From Thermoplasmata archaeon (lineage in GTDB: Archaea; Thermoplasmatota; E2; UBA202; DSCA01): DNA of 11,527 nucleotides. Positions 1 through 6,136 of the stretch are shown one piece after another (the first letter of the stretch is position 1; every line of letters starts with the position of its first letter). The stretch lies in contig JAGGSL010000014.1 of the NCBI GenBank assembly GCA_021159125.1, positions 1 through 11,527 of the forward strand, read 5' to 3'. The notes beneath the pieces are model-generated. The model ran no database searches. It was given only the letters and a program-made list of their open reading frames with translations, and had not been told where the DNA came from. A program made the position numbers and the translations under genes.

Positions 1-426
1 ATTCCGATAAATGAAGCAGTGGAAGGAGATATCATAATAACATTCGAGAACGGAGATGTTCAGAGCAGAAAGGGGATAAAAGTAAAAAAAAGTAATATTG
101 AAAAAATAAACAATCAGATCAGGAAAGGAAATTGTTTCCCGTCAGGCATTATTATGGGGTATGATGCAGAATTTGCAGAGGGCGAAATGGGTGAAATCGA
201 AAGAAAGGTGATTGAAAAGGAGGGCATCACTCCTGAAAAGTTTGTGGTGCATGACATACCTTCTCTATCTTCTGGCGGGATGAGAAGAATAATTCTTTCC
301 CCGTTAAAGAGAATAAGATGGGAAATGGGTGATTCCATATTGAAACTATCGTTCTCCCTGCCGAAGGGTTGCTATGCAACCTGCCTTCTGAGGGAATTCA
401 TGAAGACAGAGATAAAAAACTATTAA
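1..426 (+). CDS. truD: tRNA pseudouridine(13) synthase TruD, C-terminal part (5' partial)
   Basis: The reading frame is open from base 1, so the gene begins before the window; a GTG at 19 is probably internal. About 141 residues of the C-terminal part are present. The diagnostic part is the ending: FSLPKGCYATCLLREFMK matches the TruD C-terminal signature (LPKGsYAT-xxLREfMK). The preceding stretch NNQIRKGNCFPSGIIMGYD and the E-rich spacer fit the insertion/C-terminal region of archaeal TruD. The enzyme converts U13 of tRNA to pseudouridine; the catalytic aspartate lies in the missing N-terminal part. The family is found in bacteria, archaea and eukaryotes (Pus7). It is followed 31 nt later by an unrelated small gene on the same strand, so it may or may not be co-transcribed. 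The assignment rests on the C-terminal motif, recognised by eye. Confidence 0.85.
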   Translation: MPINEAVEGDIIITFENGDVQSRKGIKVKKSNIEKINNQIRKGNCFPSGIIMGYDAEFAEGEMGEIERKVIEKEGITPEKFVVHDIPSLSSGGMRRIILSPLKRIRWEMGDSILKLSFSLPKGCYATCLLREFMKTEIKNY

Positions 427-457
427 TGCAAAATTTTGATTACCGGCAGTGATATAA

Positions 458-793
458 ATGGGAGAAATGGGAAAAAGTATAGAAGAATTTCAGGATGCAA
501 TGAAGGCTCTGATGAGAAAAAACAGGAACAGCATGAATCATTTCCAGGATTTCATGAAATATGTTCTGGAACCCGGTGTTTTGGATACAAAAACAAAAGA
601 ATTGATTGCACTTGGAACAGCAATAACTGCAAGGTGCAAATACTGCATAGCTTTGCATGTGAAGAAATGTCTGGAGATAGGCGTGACAAAGGATGAAATA
701 ATGGAAGCGTCCACAGTTGCGATACTTATGGGCGGGGGACCTGCACTTACATATGTTTCGGAGGTCAAAAAAGCTCTCGACGAGTTTGAGTGA
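458..793 (+). CDS. Carboxymuconolactone decarboxylase / AhpD-like protein with CxxC motif
   Basis: This 111-residue protein has the CMD-family core: KELIALGTAI, then CKYCIALH (Cys60, Cys63, His67), then GVTKDEIMEA. Those two cysteines and the histidine are the AhpD-type redox/proton-relay site, so a thiol peroxidase or disulfide-reductase role is more likely than true gamma-carboxymuconolactone decarboxylation. The length is normal for single-domain archaeal members, which are all-helical oligomers in the cytoplasm. ATG 458 is preceded by a weak GTGAT at 449-453; an in-frame ATG at 467 is an alternative that removes only three residues. The gene ends at 793, just before the promoter of the signalling operon, and it has no partner peroxiredoxin in the window. 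Family assignment is firm; substrate is unknown. Confidence 0.88.
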   Translation: MGEMGKSIEEFQDAMKALMRKNRNSMNHFQDFMKYVLEPGVLDTKTKELIALGTAITARCKYCIALHVKKCLEIGVTKDEIMEASTVAILMGGGPALTYVSEVKKALDEFE

Positions 794-804
794 AGCAACA
801 AAGA

Positions 805-812
805 TTTAAAAA
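805..812 (+). promoter_or_regulatory. TATA box of the 3-TM protein / kinase / regulator operon
   Basis: The A/T run TTTAAAAA is centred about 26 nt before ATG 833, the spacing expected for an archaeal TATA box feeding a leaderless mRNA. No Shine-Dalgarno is visible before 833, in agreement. This also argues for ATG 833 over the in-frame TTG at 824. Confidence 0.55.
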
Positions 813-832
813 CAATCTCTGTTTTGGCAGTT

Positions 833-1135
833 ATGGAAAAAATCCAGGTAGCAATGCTGCTGCTCAATTCCGTAGTTGTAATTCTGGCGGCATTTTCCTT
901 CTATTACTTCAGCAGGCTGATGAAACTTGTAAAGGTAAGGAGGGGCGGAATACTTGCGACAAGCGGCATTTTCCTTCTTATGGGTTATGTATTTTTCATA
1001 ATGCCGTGGATAGCGGTTGGTAAATCAATAGCCATGATGGAGGAGTTTTCTTATATCCTCATACTGGTGGCATTTACAATAATGCTCTATGGCGTTATCA
1101 GGATATACTTGGACTGGAAAGGTGCGGTAAGATGA
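833..1135 (+). CDS. Small membrane protein with three transmembrane segments
   Basis: A 100-residue protein made almost entirely of three hydrophobic segments (about residues 5-27, 40-61 and 72-92) separated by a basic loop KLVKVRRGG and a short MEE loop. The leaderless ATG 833 fits the upstream TATA box; TTG 824 would add three residues. Its stop overlaps the kinase start by 4 nt (ATGA), so the two are translationally coupled. The order helix-basic loop-helix-longer loop-helix parallels the membrane anchor of the adjacent kinase, and both have an LxN near the start followed by a run of aliphatic residues and an SxYK/FSR-like end. That suggests a helper or co-sensor of the kinase, possibly from duplication of its membrane domain. 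No named family is recognised; the functional link is inferred from operon structure. Confidence 0.75.
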   Translation: MEKIQVAMLLLNSVVVILAAFSFYYFSRLMKLVKVRRGGILATSGIFLLMGYVFFIMPWIAVGKSIAMMEEFSYILILVAFTIMLYGVIRIYLDWKGAVR

Positions 1136-2931
1136 TAACGGAAACCCTCTCTCTCATAAATCTCATTCTCTCTGTTCTAATATTGGCGGTTATTTTTATG
1201 GTGTATTCTGTATATAAGAGAGTTTACCTTCTGTGGTTCATTCTGTCGTTCTCCATAGTGCCATTTATATTTGCATACAGTCTGATATGGTCTCCGGAGG
1301 GCATATCAAAGATGGGGGTGGTCGTATATCCGATAAGCGTGATTGTGATAGAGATAGGCATGCTGATAGCCCAGAAAAACCTGATATCTTCCATAAAATC
1401 GGGTGAAGAGGAAGAATATCAAATGCTGCTGAGGGATGATGTTGCGATTTTGAGGGGCTATGAGCAGCTTGCGAACTTTTTCGTCAGCAGAATAGTCCCC
1501 CTCATCGGAACAAATAGCATAAAAGAACTGCTGGAGAGCAGAATCGAGAAATATCCGGTGCTGTCAGGCAGCTACATCGGTATAGATGAGCGTTTGAACA
1601 CAAGGGCTCTCGAAGAAGTTGTCGGGAAAATGGAAGTGGAGGAACTTTCCGTAGCGTTCTATGAACTTATTTCGGGACTTCTGGAGTTGTATTCTGCTTT
1701 CGTGCCTTTAGAAAAGGCGGTTGACGAACTAAGGAACGGCACGGGAAGGGTAATGGAAAAAAATGTCCTTCTTTTTGAATGGGTTGTTCCCATGGTGCTG
1801 TTCAAGACGGTGCTTGAACCGGTTCTGCGAAAATGCAGGCGAGAAGATATAATGGAAGTCGCCATACTTATAAACAGGAGTAAAAGCGGGGTGAAGATAG
1901 ACAAAGAAGGAAAAATGGATATCGGAGAACTTTACAGGGCATATCCCGAAAAAGACAGATTGAGCTTTATCATAGAAAAGTTTCTGTATGTGCTCAATAA
2001 AATGCGCCCGATAGTTCAGCAGAGCATAGGGGAAGAAAATACAAACTCAATTATAACAGAAAATTTCAGGAAAATGCCCACGAACATAAAAGAAAGATTG
2101 TACGGGGAGGGGCTTGTTGAAAGACTGCCGAAAGGAATACTTGAGGAAGAAAAGGTCACTCTGATGAGCAGAGAAAAGCTCATAGAAGAACTTGTGGAGA
2201 GGAGGAAAAAACTTGAGGATGCTTACAGAGAGCTTGCAGAGGCAGAACTCGGGAAGATGAAAGCCACCTTTCTCGACGTTGTCGCCCACGAGCTAAGAAC
2301 GCCGCTTACATCCATAAAAACGTATGTCGAACTTTTCAAAAAAGGAAAACTCGGGAGGCTGACAAAAACACAGAAAGAAAAGCTAGATATAATGGAGAAA
2401 AATGTTGATAAACTTGCAAATTTGATAAATGACATGCTTCAGATACCCTCGATAGACATCAAAGAGCTTGAGTTGAGAAAAGAGAAGTTTCCCGCAAAGG
2501 ATTTTATCGAAGAAGTTGTCGAGGACTGCAGTACGCTCTTGCATGAAAAAAAGCAGTCAGTATCTGTCAATGTGCCGCCCGCCCTCGCCTTGCAGGGGGA
2601 TAGAAATTTATTGGGCAAAGCTATTAAGAATATAATAGGGAATGCAATAAAGTATACCCCTGATGGCGGAAAGATAAAAATATATGCCAGAGCGGATGGT
2701 GATAAGGTGCATATAAAGATAAAAGATAATGGAGTGGGAATATCTGACGATGAGATGGGGAGGATATTCGACCCGTTTTACACAGGGGACAAGAAAAGCG
2801 GAGGGATGGGGCTGGGATTGCCGATAGTGAAGAACATAGTTGAGGGGCACGGAGGCAGGGTTTGGGCCGAGAGCAAGGTAGGCAAGGGCTCCACGTTCCA
2901 TTTGCTTCTGCCAGGAGGAAAAAATGACTGA
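1132..2931 (+). CDS. Membrane sensor histidine kinase
   Basis: This 599-residue kinase has three N-terminal TM segments (about 8-27, 33-52, 61-83), a cytoplasmic region of about 250 residues without a recognisable PAS, GAF or HAMP domain, a charged coiled-coil (about 345-375), a HisKA dimerisation domain and a HATPase_c domain. The H-box is VAHELRTPLTSI with phosphoacceptor His386; the N-box is NIIGNAIKYTPDGG (Asn504); G1 is DNGVGIS (Asp532); an F-box FDPFYTG and G2 GGMGLGL (557-563) follow. All catalytic motifs are intact, so it should be active. The middle region seems to hold two or three weakly similar helical units (see findings). It overlaps the upstream 3-TM gene by 4 nt and the downstream response regulator by 8 nt, the tightest sort of kinase-regulator pairing. 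There is almost no extracytoplasmic domain, so the stimulus is probably sensed in the membrane or cytoplasm. The stimulus is unknown. Confidence 0.95.
   Translation: MITETLSLINLILSVLILAVIFMVYSVYKRVYLLWFILSFSIVPFIFAYSLIWSPEGISKMGVVVYPISVIVIEIGMLIAQKNLISSIKSGEEEEYQMLLRDDVAILRGYEQLANFFVSRIVPLIGTNSIKELLESRIEKYPVLSGSYIGIDERLNTRALEEVVGKMEVEELSVAFYELISGLLELYSAFVPLEKAVDELRNGTGRVMEKNVLLFEWVVPMVLFKTVLEPVLRKCRREDIMEVAILINRSKSGVKIDKEGKMDIGELYRAYPEKDRLSFIIEKFLYVLNKMRPIVQQSIGEENTNSIITENFRKMPTNIKERLYGEGLVERLPKGILEEEKVTLMSREKLIEELVERRKKLEDAYRELAEAELGKMKATFLDVVAHELRTPLTSIKTYVELFKKGKLGRLTKTQKEKLDIMEKNVDKLANLINDMLQIPSIDIKELELRKEKFPAKDFIEEVVEDCSTLLHEKKQSVSVNVPPALALQGDRNLLGKAIKNIIGNAIKYTPDGGKIKIYARADGDKVHIKIKDNGVGISDDEMGRIFDPFYTGDKKSGGMGLGLPIVKNIVEGHGGRVWAESKVGKGSTFHLLLPGGKND
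2913..2918 (+). promoter_or_regulatory. Shine-Dalgarno site of the response regulator
   Basis: AGGAGG lies inside the last codons of the kinase, 5 nt before ATG 2924. It fixes the regulator start and the 8-nt gene overlap. Confidence 0.8.
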
Positions 2932-3949
2932 AAAGATAATGTTTGTTGATGATGACCCTTCCATACTGGATGCTGCGAAAACCGCAATAGAATCGTATGG
3001 TTATGAGGTCATAACCGCAAAATCCGGCGAGGAATGCCTGGAAAAAGTAAGAGATGCAAATCTGGTTTTTCTTGACATAAAAATGCCGGGCATGGACGGC
3101 ATAGAGGTGCTTAAAAAAATAAAGGAGAGGGATGAGTCACTTCCGGTCATAATGATAACTGCATACGCAACAGTTGATACTGCCATAGAAGCAATGAAAC
3201 TGGGGGCATTTGATTATATAAGAAAGCCATTTGCAATCGAGGAGCTTGAGGGAAGCATACTTGCGGCACTTGAAGAGATAAAATTTGATAAACTGAAAAG
3301 GTTGAATTTTGAAGGGGAAAATAACCTGAAAAGATTTAAGAAACTGGTGAAAGACAGGGAAGGGATATGCATAACAAAAAATCCGGATAAAGTGGGGGGC
3401 ATAGGCAACGTGCGAATTGTAAGTTTGGTTGAGGGCTGGGAACCGAGAGACATAGAGGCTGTCAAAGATGAGATAGAAAAGAATATGGCGGAAAGCATGC
3501 CTGTTCTGATGATGGATGTAGGGTATCTCATGGAAAAAAATCCCGTTGAGAAGGTAAGGAATTTTTTGAAATGGCTTTATAAGATATCGCTGGCAAACAA
3601 AAGCGCGTTGATATTCCACACGGATTTTGGAGACATGAACGAGGAGAACGCAGATGAAATAAGAGAACTTATCGCAGATATACGCCTTGGGCTTTTCTCA
3701 GAATCCATATCGAATTATCTCAGGAGGAAGGTAATTCAGCTCCTTTCGAACGGAGAAAAATATAGTTTCACAAAAATAGCACAGAAATTGAACATAAAAG
3801 ATAACCCAAAATTGAGCTTCCATCTTAAGAAGTTAAAAGATGACGGAGTTATAGACCAGGACGAGGATAAAAGATACTTCCTTTCAGATGCTGGTAAAGA
3901 GATTGCCGACATTCTTGAAAGCATAAAAAAACTCAGAGCAAAGGTGTGA
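2924..3949 (+). CDS. Response regulator: receiver, DUF835 and winged-helix DNA-binding domains
   Basis: The 341-residue protein starts with a canonical receiver domain (1-120): acidic pocket Asp9-Asp11, phosphoacceptor Asp51 in LVFLDIKMPGMDG, Thr79 in ITAYAT and Lys101 in RKPF. Residues about 139-255 match DUF835, with ICITKNP at the start and PVLMMDVGYLMEKN, then NFLKWLYKISLANKSALIF. Residues about 262-335 form an ArsR/MarR-like winged helix (LRRKVIQLLSNG, then FTKIAQKLNIKDNPKLSFH, then LKKLKDDGVID and the wing). It is therefore a phosphorylation-controlled DNA-binding protein, the output of the kinase it overlaps by 8 nt. AGGAGG at 2913-2918 lies 5 nt before the ATG. Archaeal receivers are often stand-alone or lack DNA-binding domains, so a complete regulator is notable. 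Target genes are unknown; its own operon is a natural candidate. Confidence 0.93.
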   Translation: MTEKIMFVDDDPSILDAAKTAIESYGYEVITAKSGEECLEKVRDANLVFLDIKMPGMDGIEVLKKIKERDESLPVIMITAYATVDTAIEAMKLGAFDYIRKPFAIEELEGSILAALEEIKFDKLKRLNFEGENNLKRFKKLVKDREGICITKNPDKVGGIGNVRIVSLVEGWEPRDIEAVKDEIEKNMAESMPVLMMDVGYLMEKNPVEKVRNFLKWLYKISLANKSALIFHTDFGDMNEENADEIRELIADIRLGLFSESISNYLRRKVIQLLSNGEKYSFTKIAQKLNIKDNPKLSFHLKKLKDDGVIDQDEDKRYFLSDAGKEIADILESIKKLRAKV

Positions 3950-3969
3950 TGCGTTCAAATGCGTTCAAA
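3950..3969. repeat. Tandem 10-bp repeat between convergent genes
   Basis: TGCGTTCAAA occurs twice, perfectly, head to tail, and fills most of the 24-bp gap between the stop of the response regulator and the stop of tbp on the opposite strand. Function is unknown; it may simply be replication slippage. Confidence 0.8.
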
Positions 3970-3973
3970 GTGC

Positions 3974-4516
3974 TCACAGAAAGCCCCTCTTGCTCAGTTC
4001 TTCTGTTATTACCTCAACAGCCTTCTCAATGTCTTCTTCCTTTTTCGCTCCGGTACACACTATTTTTCCTGAGCCGAAGAATAAAAATACAACATTCGGC
4101 TCATCAAGTCGGTATACCATGCCCGGAAATATCTCGGGTTCATATTCTATATTTTCAAGTCCAAATGCAAATGAGAGCTCCAGCAGATTTAGCTTAACAT
4201 GTAAATCGATCGAAGCAACGATGTTCTGGATGTTTGCTTCTGGCTTTATAACATCAAATCCAAGTTCTTTCAATTTTGGGTATAGTTTTCCCATTGCTGT
4301 ATTTATATCCTCTATGTTTTTTGCCCCTGTGCATATCACCCTTCCGCTCTTGAAAAGCAGAAATGCAACTTTCGGTTTGTCTATGTGATAAACCAGTCCC
4401 GGAAACTGGTCGGGATTGTATTTCGTGTTATCAAGAGCTTTCATTATTTTATCCAAATCCAGCTCTTTCGCTATGGCAGTTGATGCAACCATATTCTGTA
4501 TTTTTATGTCAGCCAT
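3974..4516 (-). CDS. tbp: TATA-box-binding protein
   Basis: The 180-residue protein is the archaeal general transcription factor that binds promoter TATA boxes and recruits TFB and RNA polymerase. Two direct repeats of about 90 residues form the saddle. Repeat 1 has IQNMVAST, QFPGLVYHI (Phe38-Pro39) and VAFLLFKSGRVICTGAK (Phe52, Phe55); repeat 2 has IQNIVASI, IFPGMVYRL (Phe130-Pro131) and VVFLFFGSGKIVCTGAK (Phe144, Phe147). The phenylalanine pairs are those that kink DNA. Length is typical, though the end is RGFL rather than the acidic tail of many archaeal TBPs. The start is set by a strong Shine-Dalgarno. It lies 51 nt downstream of the DUF35 gene on the same strand and could be read from the mevalonate operon or its own promoter. 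Being essential and normally conserved, it suggests core chromosome here. Other TBP paralogues cannot be excluded. Confidence 0.97.
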   Translation of the reverse strand: MADIKIQNMVASTAIAKELDLDKIMKALDNTKYNPDQFPGLVYHIDKPKVAFLLFKSGRVICTGAKNIEDINTAMGKLYPKLKELGFDVIKPEANIQNIVASIDLHVKLNLLELSFAFGLENIEYEPEIFPGMVYRLDEPNVVFLFFGSGKIVCTGAKKEEDIEKAVEVITEELSKRGFL

Positions 4517-4520
4517 GCTA

Positions 4521-4528
4521 TCACTTCC
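4521..4528 (-). promoter_or_regulatory. Shine-Dalgarno site of tbp
   Basis: On the minus strand GGAAGTGA lies 4 nt before ATG 4516, one base from the ideal GGAGGTGA. It indicates that tbp mRNA has a 5' leader rather than being leaderless. Farther upstream, the minus-strand GTTTATCG (about 4553-4560) and the ATATGTATAC stretch (4539-4548) are the only TATA-like sequences in the 51-nt gap, so a separate tbp promoter is possible but weakly supported. Confidence 0.6.
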
Positions 4529-4567
4529 ACAAGCTAAGTATACATATGCGCACGATAAACTTTTTGT

Positions 4568-4969
4568 CTACTCTGCCTTTTTGAATTTGTATCCATACTG
4601 TATTGCGCCTCTGGTGCCGTCTTCCTCTATCCTCCTGAAGCATGCTTCGACTTTCATGCCTATGTGGATGTCCTCGAAATCGCAGTCAACTATTTCCCCC
4701 ATGAGATAGCATCCTTCATCCATTTTTATTAATGCAATGGCATATGGCTCCTCGCCCTCGAAGTGAGGCGGCGGCGTGTATATAATCGTATATGTCTCCA
4801 CGGTTCCTGTGCCCTTGAGTTTGTATTCCTCCATCTTTCCTATGGATTTTCTCCTGCATACCGGGCATATGGCTTTGGGGGGGAAATAAACCCTGCCGCA
4901 GGAGCCGCATTTTGTCCCTATGAGATTATATCTCTGAGGTATCTCTCTCCAATATCTTGCTATGCCCAT
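4568..4969 (-). CDS. DUF35 Zn-ribbon/OB-fold acyl-CoA scaffold protein
   Basis: The 133-residue protein has an N-terminal rubredoxin-like zinc ribbon (CGSC, Cys21/Cys24, and CPVC, Cys35/Cys38) followed by an OB-fold (about 45-125) with TVETYTIIYTPPPHF and the PYAIALIKMDEG strand, all hallmarks of DUF35. In the archaeal complex characterised for this family, DUF35 bridges acetyl-CoA acetyltransferase and HMG-CoA synthase and provides a shared CoA-binding site that lets acetoacetyl-CoA pass between them. The genomic arrangement here (synthase, thiolase, DUF35, in that order and without gaps) is exactly that complex. Its ATG directly follows the thiolase stop (0 nt gap) and is served by GGAGGCGAT at 4974-4982, within the thiolase C-terminus. 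Assignment is strong from motif and context. Confidence 0.93.
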   Translation of the reverse strand: MGIARYWREIPQRYNLIGTKCGSCGRVYFPPKAICPVCRRKSIGKMEEYKLKGTGTVETYTIIYTPPPHFEGEEPYAIALIKMDEGCYLMGEIVDCDFEDIHIGMKVEACFRRIEEDGTRGAIQYGYKFKKAE

Positions 4970-6136
4970 TTATATCGCCTCCAGAATGTGAATAACAGCG
5001 GTTCCTCCCGACCCGCCAACATTGTGGGCCAGCCCTATTTCCGCTTTTTCGATTTGCCTTTTGTCTGCCTTACCTCTCAGCTGGAGAAGCAGCTCATGTA
5101 TCTGGGCTATTCCGGTTGCCCCGACAGGATGTCCTTTTGATTTTAAACCTCCTGACGTGTTTATGGGGATTTCGCCATCCAGCGCTGTGAGACCTTCTTC
5201 TGCCGCTTTGCCGCCTTCTCCTTTTTTGAAAAAGCCCAAATCCTCGATGGCCATTATTTCTGCGATTGTGAAGCAGTCATGGACTTCAGCAAAATCAATG
5301 TCAGATGGCTCTATTCCTGCCTGTTTGTATGCCCTCTTTGCTGCTTCGATTGTGGCAGGCAATGCATCAAATCTGCTTCTTCCGGCAAGGGAAATGCTGT
5401 CCGATGCCTGTGCAGATGCTTTTATCTTTATTATATCGTCAGTGTATTCCTTCGCTTTTTCGACGGAGGTTATCACTGCAGATGCTGCCCCATCTGTTAT
5501 GGGACTGCAATCAAGAAGGTGAAGGGGGTCTGCAACCATTGTTGAGTTCAGCACGTCTTCGATAGTTATTTCCCTTCTGTACTGCGCCTTCGGATTCATT
5601 GAACCGTTGTGGTGGTTCTTGACAGCAACTGCCGCAAGCTGTTCGGGCGTTGTTCCGTACTTGTGCATGTGATATCTGGCAAGCAGTGCATAAAGTCCGG
5701 GGAAGGTAGCGCCAAAGAAAGCCTCCCATTCTCTGTCAGCTGCAGATGCAAGTATGTTTGTTGCTTCCTTTCCTGCAACATCTGTCATTTTTTCTGCACC
5801 GCCGACAATGACAGTATCATACATTCCCGAAGCGACAGCAAGATATCCTGAATGGAGAGCAAGCCCTCCTGAAGCGCATGCTGCCTCTACCCTTGTAGAT
5901 GGAATATGCAGCTCGCTGAGCCCTGAAACCTCCGCCGCAAGAGCGCCAAGATGTTCCTGCCCCACAAATCTTCCAGCAGACATGCCCCCGATATACATTG
6001 CATCTATATCTGTGCCGTCTATCCCTGCATCCATTATTGCAGATATTCCCGCTTCAGCCACCAGATCGGCAAGCGACTTTTCCCAGAGCTCGCCGAATTT
6101 TGTTACTCCACTGCCTATTATGGCAACATCTCTCAT
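4970..6136 (-). CDS. Acetyl-CoA C-acetyltransferase (archaeal/SCP2-type thiolase)
   Basis: This 388-residue thiolase condenses two acetyl-CoA to acetoacetyl-CoA, the first step of the mevalonate pathway. The nucleophile is Cys87 in VEAACASGG. Other active-site elements are HDCF with His286 and GGLKSKGHPVGATG with His336. Near the C-terminus the sequence is AHNVGGSGGTA rather than the CxGGG of bacterial biosynthetic thiolases, the pattern seen in archaeal and SCP2-type members. Full length for that group. The start overlaps the stop of HMG-CoA synthase by 4 nt (ATGA), with an ideal GAGGTGA 6 nt before it (6143-6149). The reaction is thermodynamically unfavourable, which is why coupling to the synthase through DUF35 matters; the operon keeps the three products in step. 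A beta-oxidation role is possible in principle but the context makes mevalonate synthesis much more likely. Confidence 0.94.
   Translation of the reverse strand: MRDVAIIGSGVTKFGELWEKSLADLVAEAGISAIMDAGIDGTDIDAMYIGGMSAGRFVGQEHLGALAAEVSGLSELHIPSTRVEAACASGGLALHSGYLAVASGMYDTVIVGGAEKMTDVAGKEATNILASAADREWEAFFGATFPGLYALLARYHMHKYGTTPEQLAAVAVKNHHNGSMNPKAQYRREITIEDVLNSTMVADPLHLLDCSPITDGAASAVITSVEKAKEYTDDIIKIKASAQASDSISLAGRSRFDALPATIEAAKRAYKQAGIEPSDIDFAEVHDCFTIAEIMAIEDLGFFKKGEGGKAAEEGLTALDGEIPINTSGGLKSKGHPVGATGIAQIHELLLQLRGKADKRQIEKAEIGLAHNVGGSGGTAVIHILEAI

Noticed and set aside
3137..3619. Minus-strand frame of 160 codons inside the response regulator
   Set aside because: It is antisense to receiver and DUF835 coding sequence; composition (F, Y, H, C-rich) is typical of a shadow frame.
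4539..4550. GTATACATATGC stretch upstream of tbp as an operator
   Set aside because: It is a short A/T-rich palindrome-like sequence that chance alone explains; no second copy or partner site seen.
5022..5522. Long plus-strand frame (166 codons) inside the thiolase gene
   Set aside because: It is antisense to a gene with intact catalytic motifs, is rich in Ser/Pro/Ala as expected of a mirrored frame, and matches no family.
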